Shown: in pieces, positions 1 to 9,741 of the stretch
Numbering within the stretch: the first letter of the stretch is position 1
How the letters are laid out: each line of letters opens with the position of its first letter
Notes under the pieces: model-generated
What the model saw: only the letters and a program-made list of their open reading frames with translations
What the model was told of the DNA's origin: nothing
Databases searched by the model: none
From: a virus
DNA: 24,117 nucleotides
IMG/VR virus record: IMGVR_UViG_3300047359_000778
Span: 1 to 24,117 of that record
Direction: 5' to 3' (one strand)
Made by a program: the position numbers and the translations under genes

Positions 1-2477
1 CCAGTTTCAATTTTTGAACCATCAACAAAAGTAGTATCACTACCTGTATTAAATGTAACTCCGTTAGTTGTGTTAATTACAAAATCACTAACACTAAATG
101 AAGCACTACCTGTTTCTTGGTTTACATAAAATAAATCACCAACTCTAAAGTCGCCTTTGTGGTCAACTGAGTTGTAACGTATTTGTGCATCGTTAGTTTC
201 AATTACTTCTTGTGCTTGTACTACAGTTGAAGGATCATTAGTAACTGCTTTACCATTGCCAATATATGCAAGGTTGTGTCCAATAGCATAAACTAATACA
301 CCTGGGCCATCACCTACTAAACCATTGTTACCATAAACACTAGCACTACCAATCATGCGTATTTCAGCACCAAAGTCTCTTAAATCTAAACTTTCAATAG
401 CAGTAGCAGATGCGCCACCACTTGATGATATGCTTAACGGAGTAAAGTCAAATCCTAATAAGCCTGTATCTTTTCCATTAATAACAAGCGTGTCGCTATT
501 TTCGACACTGTTAATTACTTTAGTAACTACTGTTGAATTATCTGTAGATGTAAATGTAATTGTTTCGCCGCCAGCAAATGTTCCTGAAATACCACTTAAT
601 CTAATACGTGTTTTACCTTCGCCTTTTAAACCATCGTTACTATCAAATGCGTATAATGATCTATTTGCAAAATATGTAAATGAGTTTAGCCATTCTATTC
701 TAGCACCGTTTGTTGCTGTAAGTGCATCAACACCCGGAGTAATAAACGTTGCAGAATGAAATAACATTGCCGCTTCTTTAGAATTTATAGTTGCATATGC
801 ACCGTCTACATATACACCCTTACCTGCATCTCCTGCATCAAAGCCTCTTGGGTCACTTGAACTAGTTACACTACCTTTTGTAATTACTGATACATTTTTA
901 ATGTATGGTGAACGACTAGTTACTTCAAAGTCTGTAGCAAAGCGGAAAGCATATCCGTTGTCTGGGAATGTTCTATTACCGCCATTGCAACTAAACACAA
1001 TATCTTTAATAAATGTAGTTGTTCCTACACCTGCATCTGGTCCTGCGTGTGTAATTACTAATTGTCCAGTTCCGTGCGTATATACAGCATTACTAATTGC
1101 ATAGTCGTTGCCGCCAAATGTTATTGTTCCACCGCTTACGTATGCGTGTGCAAATGGTGCGGTTCCAACATTTAAAGTTGCAGATCCTGCGCTTGCCGCT
1201 GTTGTGTCATGGAATGCTCCGCCACTATAAAAATCACTAACTGTTAAATCTTCAATAGTTGTTTGGCCATTAAGTAAAAATGCATCATTGTAACGTGTTG
1301 CTGTTGTTGGTTTTACTGTTACACCACGTATGCCTTGACCTTTAACTGTAACTCCTGTTGGAACAGTTAATGGAAATAGTTCTGTGTATATACCTGGATA
1401 TACATGAATTGTATCTCCTGAACTTGAAACACTAAGTGCTTTACTGATACTTGCAAAAGGATCTTGTTGATGCGTTCCTGTATGTGTATCATCGCCATTT
1501 TCTGCAACATAAAAAATGTTACCCTGACGTAGTGTTAAGTCAACTCCGTCAACAACAATAGTTCCAGTATTAATACCATTAGTTACAATATTGTCTACCC
1601 AAACATCAGCCCAACGTTTTGCACCAAGGTTAACTTGAACTACGTTGTAAGTTCCGTCTAAAATGCTAGGTGCTGATACTGATGCTTGTCTTGAACCAGT
1701 CCAAACACTAGTAGTTGTAACTTTGTGTAATGTTCCTGATGTAGATTGTAATGCTAATAGTAAACTATCTGAAATATTTGCTGTAGTGTTAACAACGTCA
1801 TCTGCCCAAGCAGTGCCACTTGCAGGTACGTTAAGTGTTCCAGTACCTCCACTAATAGTAATTGTAATATCACCTAATGCAAAGTTGCCAGCAGTTTGTG
1901 TATACTCTGTACCCTTGTAACCTAAATTGTAAGTATTATCTAAATCTGGTATAATATTTGATGCTACATCTGCATTGAAAGTAATGCTGTCAGTGTCTGC
2001 GTCACCAAGTACAATGTTTCCATCTGCTGTAATATTTCCAGTAGCATGTATGTTTCCGTCCACTTCCATGTTTGAATAAACATGTACTTCACCTGTTCCG
2101 TTTGGACGTAATTCTAAGTTTGAATTTGATGTGTTTGTGCTAATAACGTTGCCTTCAACGTCAATATCATCTACACGTAATTTGTTGTTGTAAACAATGT
2201 TGTCTACTGTACCTAAGTATAGGTATTGGTTGTCGCTCCAAATAGTATTACCTAGTACATTGATATCACCAATGTCTGCTCTATTTGTAACTCTTATATC
2301 TGTTGTACGTGTTGTACCTGTGATGTCTAGCTCGTATTGAGGTGTTGCGTTTTTGATACCGATGCGTTGATTGTTTACATCAAGATATAATAAATCCGTC
2401 TCAAATGCTAAATCTATGCCGTTACGCAATAAATTCGACTTTAAGAGCGGACCGCTAATACGACCGATGGCGCTCAT
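1..2477 (-). CDS. Large tail-fibre-like structural protein, beta-helix type (3' end outside window)
   Basis: My own translation gives at least 825 codons running off the left edge. The ATG at 2475-2477 follows a GAGGAG ribosome site. The N-terminus (MSAIGRISGPLLKSNLLRNG) matches the next gene, its paralogue (GRISGPLL..NLLR.GI). After it come a NLELRPNGTGEVHV repeat and a beta-helix-like domain starting RQGNIFYVAENGDD and continuing YPGIYTELFPLTVP.GVTVKG, as in pectate-lyase-like fibres of marine T4-like phages. Compared with the paralogue it has three extra Gly/Thr/Ser-rich segments, near 1630-1913, 965-1225 and 380-650. It is probably a virion surface fibre used in host contact. The fold is inferred from repeats and composition, not shown. 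The late promoter is about 130 bases upstream, giving a long leader. Confidence 0.8.
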   Translation of the reverse strand, partial: MSAIGRISGPLLKSNLLRNGIDLAFETDLLYLDVNNQRIGIKNATPQYELDITGTTRTTDIRVTNRADIGDINVLGNTIWSDNQYLYLGTVDNIVYNNKLRVDDIDVEGNVISTNTSNSNLELRPNGTGEVHVYSNMEVDGNIHATGNITADGNIVLGDADTDSITFNADVASNIIPDLDNTYNLGYKGTEYTQTAGNFALGDITITISGGTGTLNVPASGTAWADDVVNTTANISDSLLLALQSTSGTLHKVTTTSVWTGSRQASVSAPSILDGTYNVVQVNLGAKRWADVWVDNIVTNGINTGTIVVDGVDLTLRQGNIFYVAENGDDTHTGTHQQDPFASISKALSVSSSGDTIHVYPGIYTELFPLTVPTGVTVKGQGIRGVTVKPTTATRYNDAFLLNGQTTIEDLTVSDFYSGGAFHDTTAASAGSATLNVGTAPFAHAYVSGGTITFGGNDYAISNAVYTHGTGQLVITHAGPDAGVGTTTFIKDIVFSCNGGNRTFPDNGYAFRFATDFEVTSRSPYIKNVSVITKGSVTSSSDPRGFDAGDAGKGVYVDGAYATINSKEAAMLFHSATFITPGVDALTATNGARIEWLNSFTYFANRSLYAFDSNDGLKGEGKTRIRLSGISGTFAGGETITFTSTDNSTVVTKVINSVENSDTLVINGKDTGLLGFDFTPLSISSSGGASATAIESLDLRDFGAEIRMIGSASVYGNNGLVGDGPGVLVYAIGHNLAYIGNGKAVTNDPSTVVQAQEVIETNDAQIRYNSVDHKGDFRVGDLFYVNQETGSASFSVSDFVINTTNGVTFNTGSDTTFVDGSKIET

Positions 2478-2610
2478 CTTTTCTCCTCAATACGGGGATC
2501 CTGTCCCTCTACCCTAATTTTCAGCTCGCGCTCTTTGCCGGATAACCACAGTTAGTCCTGCTCAGCTTGCAGATATGTTGGTCCACAATGGTCTTGCTTT
2601 GCATTAATAG

Positions 2611-2618
2611 TATTTATA
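2611..2618 (-). promoter_or_regulatory. T4-type late promoter for the left fibre gene
   Basis: The minus strand reads TATAAATACTATT, an exact match to the TATAAATA box recognised by the T4 late sigma factor gp55. It lies between the two fibre genes, just after the stop of the 1706-aa gene and about 134 bases before the next ATG. The predicted leader is about 125 nt. Confidence 0.8.
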
Positions 2619-2640
2619 CGTTTAAGATAAAAGGGCTTTG

Positions 2641-5600
2641 TTACCCAAAGATAATGGTATATTCCAAAAGCAAGTCGTTAAACTCTGTTGGAGTAATTGG
2701 TGGGTTAGGACCCATTGAAGTAAGGTACGTGTTGCCGTCCCAAGTTTCAAGTATTTGAGTGTCAGTGTTGTATCTTGTGTCACCTACTGGTATTGGATTT
2801 GTTGCTGGATCAGGCTGTGTTGCTGTGCCACCAAACGGAATAACTACACCACTTGTACCAGTAAATTTAGTATAACCAAATCCTGAACTTACTAAATTAA
2901 CAACACCTTTGTTAGTATTATTTTTAATAGTATTTCCAACAATTGATATATTGTTTAGTATTACTTCTCCGCTTCCGTTACGTGCTAATTCTAAATCACT
3001 ATTAGAAACGTTTGTAGTAATTGTTGAATCGTTAATAAACACATCGTCTACTTGTAAGCCGTTTAATGTAATTCCTGTGCTATCTATAACACCAGAGCTT
3101 ACACTATTTGCAGTAAACAATATAGTATCATTTGTAGGATGTGCAAGTACACTAGTTAATCTATCGGAAGAATAAACACCATTAAATGTTACTGTATTTT
3201 GTGTAGTTCCTTCAAACAAATTATCGTCAGTATTAAAACGTATTGCTCCAGGAGTTCCTTGGTCTGCTATTATTGATGCGCCTGAATCGTATATAGTTGA
3301 TTCAGAATCAAATACAGTTGACGCTGTGCCGCCACTTAGTATAGATGAATTGTTATCAGCTGAACCACCATCTAATATGCTTCCTGTATCTAGTATACGT
3401 TGAGCTGATGTTCCTCTTGGTATTAGTAGAGCAGTAGTAGATGTAATGTTTAAGTTTTCTGTTGGTGCAAAAGTAATTGCTGAATTAACAGTTGATATAT
3501 TGTTATCTAAAATATCTAGTTCTTGAAGGTATACACTACCTGTACCATTTGTACGTAATTCTAAATCACTATTTGAATTAGTAGTTGTAATAACATTATC
3601 AAAGAATTGTACGTCTGTACTTAATTCAATAACTTCTAATGAAACATTATCGTCTACTGCAACAGCATCAACATTAAATGAACCTATATTTAAATTTTTA
3701 TCAATATGTAGGTCTTCATTAAATAATATTTCGCCTGTGCCAGCGGCTCGTAAATCTAAATTACTGTTAGATAAAGTAGTTTGTAATACATTGCCTTCTA
3801 TCTTTACATCATCAAATTGGAAAGCTCTATCTGTAGCAAGAGAACTAATATTTAAATTACCAGTAAGATTGTAATCTCCTGTTTGTATTCTATCACCAAC
3901 GTGTGTAAGTGTTCCTGTAATATTTGTATTAGCAAGAGCAGTTGTACCGTTAACTGTTAAGTTCTGTGAAAGTATAACATTATTTGATGCTACTGTAACA
4001 TCACCTGTAGCACGTAATTGTAAATCACTATTAGATACTTTAGTACTAATATAGTTTTCATTAATTTCAATATTACTATCAGTTATAACAAGCTCATCAA
4101 GTACTAATGATTGGTTAATTGAAATATCATTAGTTGCTATACTAGCGGCAAATAAGTCTTGTGTAACTCGCATGTTGGTGCCGTCGATAAGAACTTCGCC
4201 TGTGCCTGAAGCACGTAAATCTAAATTATTATTACCTATAGTTGTTGTAATAACATTGTCACTAATATTAACATCGGTAAGTTGTACATCTCCTTGGAAG
4301 TCAACTTGTCCGGTAACATCTAAATTACCAACCTGTGTATATTGTGAAGGAATACTTACAACTTCAGTATCACCTACTTTTCGAATTGTAAAATAAAAAT
4401 TAGGCCCGTCAACATCGACTAGAGTGCCTTGAACATATGTGGCTCCGCCAATATTAATCTCAGGAACATTGCCTCCTGCATTATATGTTATACCGTCATA
4501 TACAGCAGAACTATTTCCGTCAATAGCACCAAAATTCCTCCAGTGATTTACATTTCGTTCGTATATAAAGCCCTTTAAGCGTGTTTCTTCGTTGGTTATT
4601 GTTCTAGTACCTACATGTGTTAAACCACCGCTTAGAGACGTTGTACGTAGGTCTGTGACACCACTAACAGTGGTATTATTAGTCACTTCTACGTTTGCAG
4701 TTGGTACATATATTCTGTTTGTTGATCTTAAATCAAGGTCAGTATCTACTGCGGAAGTAGTAATAACATTAGTATCAATATTGATACTGTCGATATCCAA
4801 ACTGCCACCAATAGCCAAATTTCCTGTTTGTACATTATCACCTACATGTGTTAGGGTTGAATTAATTGTAGTATCGTCTAGTGTTGTTACTCCACTAACT
4901 GTTAGATCGTTAGTAATAGAAACATTATTTGTATCAGCAACAACATTGCCAGTTGCTCCTAATAATAAATTGCCTGTGGTAGTTGTAATAAAGTTATCTT
5001 CAATATAAACATTATCAACTGTAAGTTCGCCGTTCAGTGTAAGACTATTGCCTACAAACGTTGTTCTATCACCTGTATGATTTAAAGTTCCAGTAATATT
5101 AGTGCTGGCTATTACGCTAAGTCCTGCTACTGTAAGGTCTTGTCCAAACACAACATCAGTTCCGGTAACTCTAACTTCGTCGTCGGCATTTAGTATTAAA
5201 TTAGAATCTGTTGATGTTGCACTAATATTATTATCATTTATTTCAACATTACCAATATTAGCATTATCTGTAGTAACGTTAAGTGTTATATTAGCATTTG
5301 TAGTCTGTATATTATCAGCACTAACATTGTCTGTTACATTAACATTATCTTGTAAGTTAACAATACCTGTTCCTGCCGCACGTAATTCTAAATCTGCATC
5401 ACTTGTAGTTGTTGTGATAAAATTGTTATCAATTAATATTTCTTCAAGCTGAACGTTACCGTCTACATCAAGTGTACTTGTTACGTTTAAATCTTCTGAT
5501 ATATTAGTATTGCCAGTTTGGTTCGTAGTACCTACATGTGTTACAGTACCTGTGATATTTGTATTAGCAAGGGTAGCAAGGCCATTAACATTTAAATTAT

Positions 5601-7761
5601 TTGTAACATTTACATCGTTACTAGGAACAAGAACTTTACCTGTGCCATTAGCACGTAGCTCTAGGTCTGCGTTCGATACATTTGTTTCAATAACATTATC
5701 ATAAATGCTTATGTCACCAACTTCCATTCTTGATAAGTGTGCTATAAGCCACTTGTTATTAAATGATCCTAAACTAAAAGTTAAGTTTTGATGTGGATTG
5801 AAATTTTGTTGTAGTTCTGCATTGAATACTAGTGCGTCACCTAGTTCGTTACCTTTAACATTTAATGCACCACCATAACTAAAGTTACCTGTAATATCAA
5901 CATCGCCTGTAACATTTGTATTATCATTAAGATTTATTTTACCTGCCGATTCAATAATTAAATCGCCCACATCAGTTTGAATAATATTATTTTGTATTCT
6001 TAAGTTTCCGGTATCTATAAAAGCACCGTCAATTACTGTTGTGCTTGTACCTGTGTTAATTCTTAACGCATTAAATTGATTGACTGATAAATCATCAATA
6101 CTAATTGTTGTATTACCTGTTTCAAAGTCAACAAAGAAGTTGTCGCCAATTCTAAAAGAGCCACCTTGATCAGTTGTAACAAAATGAATTTTACCTGAGT
6201 TCAATTCAGTAATTTCATTTGTTTGTATAACCCTACTAGGGTCGTTGTCAACAAACTTACCTGCACCAATGTATGCCATGTTGTGCTGTATAAGATACAT
6301 TAATGTATCAGCGCCATCACATTCAGCACCTTTAGTACCGTATACGTTTGCTGAACCTATAGAACGTAATTCTGCACCATAGTTTGTAGTTCCATATGCT
6401 GTTCTTCCTGTAGATCCTCTAACTGCATACATACCTCTTTTTGCAAAGTATGTAAACGAGTTAAGCCATTCTACTCTAACACCATTTGTCATTGTTAGTG
6501 CATCTGCATTTGGTGTTATAAATGTTGCACTATGAAATAGCATACTGCCTTCGATACTAGCACTATTTAGATCAGCACCATCTACTAGTGCGCCTTTACC
6601 AGCATCACCTTGTGCAAAACCTCTTGGATCACTTGCGCTTGTTACGCTACCTTTTGTAATTACTGCTACATCTTTTATGTAAGGACTTCTATTTGTAATT
6701 ACAGCATCAGGAGCAAATCTAAATGCATGTCCTGTATTATTTGTACTGTTGTAGTAAAAGTCTTTGATAGTAACTTCTGTAATTGTAGAACTATCATTTA
6801 GTAAGAAGATATCTTTATCATTAGTACCTGCTGTAGGTTTAATAATAACATTTCTTATATCATTACCTAAAATACTAACATTGTCAGGAACTTCTAACGG
6901 ACATATTTCTTCATATTCGCCTGGATACATAAACACAGTTACAGGACCTGTTGTACTTGCATCACAACGATCAAGTGCTTCTTTAAGAGTCAGTAACGGT
7001 GCTTGTGGATGATCTCCTGTGTATGTATCGTTACCACCTTTGGCAACATAAAATATATTTCCTTGTCTTGAATCAAGAAATACATTTCCTACATTAACTA
7101 GTCCTGTAGTAATTAACTGTCCGTTAACTAATTCAGTATGTAAAGTGTTCCAGTTATATCCTGTACTACCTAGTGTGTAAGTATCTGTTGTATCAGGAAT
7201 AATGTCATCAGCAGTATCTGCGTTAAGATCTATACTATCTGTATTTGCATCACCAAATGTAATATTGCCGTCAAATGTAACATTACCTTGTGCATGTATA
7301 TCACCAAATACTTCTAAATTAGATTTAATATCTAATTCACCTGTACCATTAAATTTTAAATCAATGTCAGTATTTGTGTCTTTAGTAAGTATGTAATTAT
7401 CACTAATATAAAACTGTTCTGTTTCTAAATTAGACAGTTGTATATGTTCACCAGCATCTAAATAAATTGCTTGGTTATTAATAGCATCAATATTGTTGCC
7501 GATAATTGTAAAGTTAGCAACACCTGCATTACTTGTAGTTGATAATAAATCAGTTGTTTGAATAGTTTGAGATACTTGTAGTTCGTTAGCAACTGCTTCT
7601 AAGTCTACACCAATACGACCGTTTGCTACATCAACTTTTAGAAGTGTAGTATCACTGTTGGTGTTTTTAAAACTTAAATTGGCTTGGGTTCCGTTGGCAA
7701 TGCCTTGCCTTAAAAGGTTTTCCTCTAATAACGGACCGGATATTCTACCTACTTGTGCCAC
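2641..7761 (-). CDS. Giant repetitive tail-fibre-like structural protein (1706 aa)
   Basis: It starts with GTG at 7759-7761, 8 bases after AGGGAG. The N-terminal motif (VGRISGPLLEENLLRQGI) is shared with the left neighbour. Residues about 220-570 hold the beta-helix-like domain (RQGNIFYVAKGGNDTYTG, then MYPGEYEEICPLEVPDNVSI). About twelve degenerate copies of a motif like NVITTxxSNSDLELRAxGTG, alternating with NITGTLTHVGDR-type segments, run from residue about 135 to 1600. This suggests a long shaft of stacked beta units. Near the C-terminus is DTRYNTDTQILETWDGNTYL, a module common in phage fibres and also present in the 171-aa protein upstream. It is probably a long host-contact fibre. No chaperone or autocleavage domain is visible. 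Confidence 0.85.
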   Translation of the reverse strand: MAQVGRISGPLLEENLLRQGIANGTQANLSFKNTNSDTTLLKVDVANGRIGVDLEAVANELQVSQTIQTTDLLSTTSNAGVANFTIIGNNIDAINNQAIYLDAGEHIQLSNLETEQFYISDNYILTKDTNTDIDLKFNGTGELDIKSNLEVFGDIHAQGNVTFDGNITFGDANTDSIDLNADTADDIIPDTTDTYTLGSTGYNWNTLHTELVNGQLITTGLVNVGNVFLDSRQGNIFYVAKGGNDTYTGDHPQAPLLTLKEALDRCDASTTGPVTVFMYPGEYEEICPLEVPDNVSILGNDIRNVIIKPTAGTNDKDIFLLNDSSTITEVTIKDFYYNSTNNTGHAFRFAPDAVITNRSPYIKDVAVITKGSVTSASDPRGFAQGDAGKGALVDGADLNSASIEGSMLFHSATFITPNADALTMTNGVRVEWLNSFTYFAKRGMYAVRGSTGRTAYGTTNYGAELRSIGSANVYGTKGAECDGADTLMYLIQHNMAYIGAGKFVDNDPSRVIQTNEITELNSGKIHFVTTDQGGSFRIGDNFFVDFETGNTTISIDDLSVNQFNALRINTGTSTTVIDGAFIDTGNLRIQNNIIQTDVGDLIIESAGKINLNDNTNVTGDVDITGNFSYGGALNVKGNELGDALVFNAELQQNFNPHQNLTFSLGSFNNKWLIAHLSRMEVGDISIYDNVIETNVSNADLELRANGTGKVLVPSNDVNVTNNLNVNGLATLANTNITGTVTHVGTTNQTGNTNISEDLNVTSTLDVDGNVQLEEILIDNNFITTTTSDADLELRAAGTGIVNLQDNVNVTDNVSADNIQTTNANITLNVTTDNANIGNVEINDNNISATSTDSNLILNADDEVRVTGTDVVFGQDLTVAGLSVIASTNITGTLNHTGDRTTFVGNSLTLNGELTVDNVYIEDNFITTTTGNLLLGATGNVVADTNNVSITNDLTVSGVTTLDDTTINSTLTHVGDNVQTGNLAIGGSLDIDSINIDTNVITTSAVDTDLDLRSTNRIYVPTANVEVTNNTTVSGVTDLRTTSLSGGLTHVGTRTITNEETRLKGFIYERNVNHWRNFGAIDGNSSAVYDGITYNAGGNVPEINIGGATYVQGTLVDVDGPNFYFTIRKVGDTEVVSIPSQYTQVGNLDVTGQVDFQGDVQLTDVNISDNVITTTIGNNNLDLRASGTGEVLIDGTNMRVTQDLFAASIATNDISINQSLVLDELVITDSNIEINENYISTKVSNSDLQLRATGDVTVASNNVILSQNLTVNGTTALANTNITGTLTHVGDRIQTGDYNLTGNLNISSLATDRAFQFDDVKIEGNVLQTTLSNSNLDLRAAGTGEILFNEDLHIDKNLNIGSFNVDAVAVDDNVSLEVIELSTDVQFFDNVITTTNSNSDLELRTNGTGSVYLQELDILDNNISTVNSAITFAPTENLNITSTTALLIPRGTSAQRILDTGSILDGGSADNNSSILSGGTASTVFDSESTIYDSGASIIADQGTPGAIRFNTDDNLFEGTTQNTVTFNGVYSSDRLTSVLAHPTNDTILFTANSVSSGVIDSTGITLNGLQVDDVFINDSTITTNVSNSDLELARNGSGEVILNNISIVGNTIKNNTNKGVVNLVSSGFGYTKFTGTSGVVIPFGGTATQPDPATNPIPVGDTRYNTDTQILETWDGNTYLTSMGPNPPITPTEFNDLLLEYTIIFG

Positions 7762-7782
7762 TCAATAATCTCCCTGACACAG

Positions 7783-7790
7783 TATTTATT
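7783..7790 (-). promoter_or_regulatory. T4-type late promoter for the 1706-aa fibre gene
   Basis: The minus strand reads AATAAATACTG, which fits the relaxed NATAAATA late box. It lies in the 33-base gap before the GTG start. The leader would be about 15 nt and just contain the AGGGAG ribosome site. Confidence 0.6.
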
Positions 7791-7794
7791 GAAT

Positions 7795-8310
7795 TTACTT
7801 ATCGAAGTTATGTATTACTGTTACAGGTTTGCCTGCATCAACTGGTGATGCAAATTGTAAATAATAACCTGCTGTTTTTCCTGCTGGATTTTGTACAAGT
7901 GTGTAGTTTGTAATAGGTAATTGAAAGACGTTTTCAGCAAATACTAAAACGTTTTGTGCCGCGGCTGGTACAGGATAAAAAGGGTCTCCGCTATTAAGTG
8001 GACCAAATACTGTTTCACTTGCATCACCGTTACCTAAGTTTTGTATAGTAATAGGTGCATAAGCTGATGGAGCCGCGTTTCTTATACCGTTCCATTCGTT
8101 TGCTTCATACACTTCAAATCTGTTATCATCAGTGTTATAACGCATATGTCCGTTTTTTGGATTTTGCGGACGATCTTCTGTACGGCCTTTTGGAACCATA
8201 ACTACGTTTTCACTGTCAAGAATAATTTCTTTATCAACAGCGGTCATATGTATGCCTCTGTTGTTTCTAATAAACCTGTTAGCGGTTGTTTGTCTTCTAA
8301 CGTATCTCAT
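7795..8310 (-). CDS. Small structural protein with fibre-type RYNT module (171 aa)
   Basis: A central motif, PKNGHMRYNTDDNRFEVYEA followed by NEWNGI, matches the short RYNT...W module seen near the ends of many phage fibre proteins and in the 1706-aa neighbour. The C-terminal half is rich in predicted strands (NVLVFAENVFQLPITNYTLV). The first ATG overlaps the upstream stop by one base (TAATG), consistent with coupling, but has no clear ribosome site. The ATG at 8245-8247 (residue 22, HMTAVDKE) has AGAGG seven bases upstream and could be the true start. The role is probably a small tail or fibre component, inferred from context. Confidence 0.75.
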   Translation of the reverse strand: MRYVRRQTTANRFIRNNRGIHMTAVDKEIILDSENVVMVPKGRTEDRPQNPKNGHMRYNTDDNRFEVYEANEWNGIRNAAPSAYAPITIQNLGNGDASETVFGPLNSGDPFYPVPAAAQNVLVFAENVFQLPITNYTLVQNPAGKTAGYYLQFASPVDAGKPVTVIHNFDK

Positions 8311-8678
8311 TATACCGGTATGTAACTTACTGTTGCAGTAATATTAGTTGGAGATGTAGTTGAACATCTTACAATATCACCTGGTGCTAAAATCAACTTC
8401 TCACTGTCCATTGAAAATGTTTCGCCTGCTGGAATAGGAATATTATTTAAAATCATATTTCCGTCTCCTGCGGCAATACCGCCTGGACACACATGTACAT
8501 CTAAGTATGTGTCGCCGCCGTCTGTGTAGAGTTCTAACTCTGGGTTTTGCGCTGTATTACAGAACATAATAGTCGTAACAGCGAATCCACCTAGATTGTA
8601 GTTAGGGTCGCTAGATGAGCTAGGAACTGTTAGTATGTCTGTAAAGCTACCGCCAATTTGTGTATTAACTATTGCCAT
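8310..8678 (-). CDS. Small beta-rich virion protein (122 aa), function unknown
   Basis: A compact protein of alternating hydrophobic and polar strands, rich in Thr, Ser, Gly and Pro and almost without lysine. That composition suggests a single beta-sandwich domain (for example TIMFCNTAQNPELELYT and IPIPAGETFSMDSEKLIL). Proteins of this kind occur near fibre genes in marine myoviruses. It has a good AAGGAAC ribosome site and lies 10 bases after the 350-aa gene, in the same transcript. It could be a fibre accessory or head decoration protein. No catalytic motif is visible. Confidence 0.7.
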   Translation of the reverse strand: MAIVNTQIGGSFTDILTVPSSSSDPNYNLGGFAVTTIMFCNTAQNPELELYTDGGDTYLDVHVCPGGIAAGDGNMILNNIPIPAGETFSMDSEKLILAPGDIVRCSTTSPTNITATVSYIPV

Positions 8679-8688
8679 TTTTGTTCCT

Positions 8689-9741
8689 TTATAATATCAT
8701 CGAAAACAGTAGTGCCTTCTTTTTACTTACCAATTCATCTTGCACTGATCCGCCATTGATGAAATATAAGCTAGAGCCTGCCGCACCTTCTGCTTTACTG
8801 TATAATTTAATACCATCTCCTGGAGCATCCGGATTGGCTGTATCCGCATCTACACCAAAGTTTGGTATACCTCCGCCGCCTGTTCCATCATCATCTTGAT
8901 ATGGACCTTGTGGAATATACAAAACGTCATTGATTTGTACATTACCCGTTCCAGGTGCGCTTAAAACTAAATCTGCATTACTTGATGTAGTTTCGATTGT
9001 TGTGTCTTGAATTCTTAAATGCTGTAGCTCTGCTCTGTTATTAAAGAACTTTGCCGCTGGTGTATTATCAATAGTAAATTCAATAGCACTTTCGTCTATT
9101 GCAAATGCATCACTATCATGTACAACAACAAACGTGTCTAATGATTCAATTTTGTTTTGGAATTTACCAACAAAGAAGCCATCTACATAATCAACAACAC
9201 CTTTTGCATTTACTAATGTATCATGTTGATTTGCTTTTAATACTGGGTTAACAGTAAAGTCAACTAATGAACCGTCATACTCAAATATTTGTTTTTCATA
9301 ATCTGTACAACCTTCTACAGTAACAATACCAGTACCGTCATTAATTAATTTAAGATCAGCACCGCCTGTTTGTATTCTTGATGTTCTAAGATCAACTATA
9401 GTTCCTGTTGACGGACTACCTGTTCTACCTATGAATACTGGATCAGCAAGTCCTTGCTCATCGTATACCCAAAATGCATCACTTCCACCTCTGTCAATTT
9501 GTATACCTGCAACATCACCTTCGGAGTTGTTTACTACTCCTCCTGACACGCCGCCTTGGTTTACTGTAACAAACGGATCATCTACTACAAGAGTAGAACT
9601 ATTGATAATAGTTTGATCACCATCAACTTCTAAGTCGCCAATGATTTTTACTTTACCATCAGTGCCTGGATCGAGTCTAATCTCTCCACCGTCAGTGACT
9701 GAAATTTTATAGTCGCCATCTATATTTAAAAACTTTGACAT
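8689..9741 (-). CDS. Fibre-like virion structural protein (350 aa)
   Basis: The N-terminal part contains IIGDLEVDGDQTIINSSTLV and VDDPFVTVNQG. This resembles the GDLTVxGTTTTVNSTTVxVDDP module found in many phage fibre and neck proteins. Around residue 250 a copy of the fibre repeat occurs (TTIETTSSNADLVLSAPGTG), the same unit that is repeated about twelve times in the 1706-aa protein. The C-terminus (SLYFINGGSVQDELVSKKKA) looks like a conserved end module of marine phage fibres. The start ATG directly abuts the TAG of the preceding gene, indicating translational coupling. It is probably a short fibre or a connector for the larger fibres. Confidence 0.8.
   Translation of the reverse strand: MSKFLNIDGDYKISVTDGGEIRLDPGTDGKVKIIGDLEVDGDQTIINSSTLVVDDPFVTVNQGGVSGGVVNNSEGDVAGIQIDRGGSDAFWVYDEQGLADPVFIGRTGSPSTGTIVDLRTSRIQTGGADLKLINDGTGIVTVEGCTDYEKQIFEYDGSLVDFTVNPVLKANQHDTLVNAKGVVDYVDGFFVGKFQNKIESLDTFVVVHDSDAFAIDESAIEFTIDNTPAAKFFNNRAELQHLRIQDTTIETTSSNADLVLSAPGTGNVQINDVLYIPQGPYQDDDGTGGGGIPNFGVDADTANPDAPGDGIKLYSKAEGAAGSSLYFINGGSVQDELVSKKKALLFSMIL

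Noticed and set aside
2478-2610. A 27-codon ORF starting just after the late box in the long leader of the left fibre gene
   Set aside because: Its ATG lies at or before the expected transcription start and has no ribosome site. The rest of the leader shows only weak, short stems.
2900-5700. Regularly spaced repeats that might suggest a CRISPR array
   Set aside because: The repeats are degenerate, in frame, and encode a recurrent protein motif. Unit lengths vary and there are no exact direct repeats with unique spacers.
355-6801. Many plus-strand ORFs of 60-140 codons opposite the fibre genes
   Set aside because: They are antisense shadows of long Thr/Asn/Val-rich coding repeats, lack ribosome sites and have low-complexity translations.
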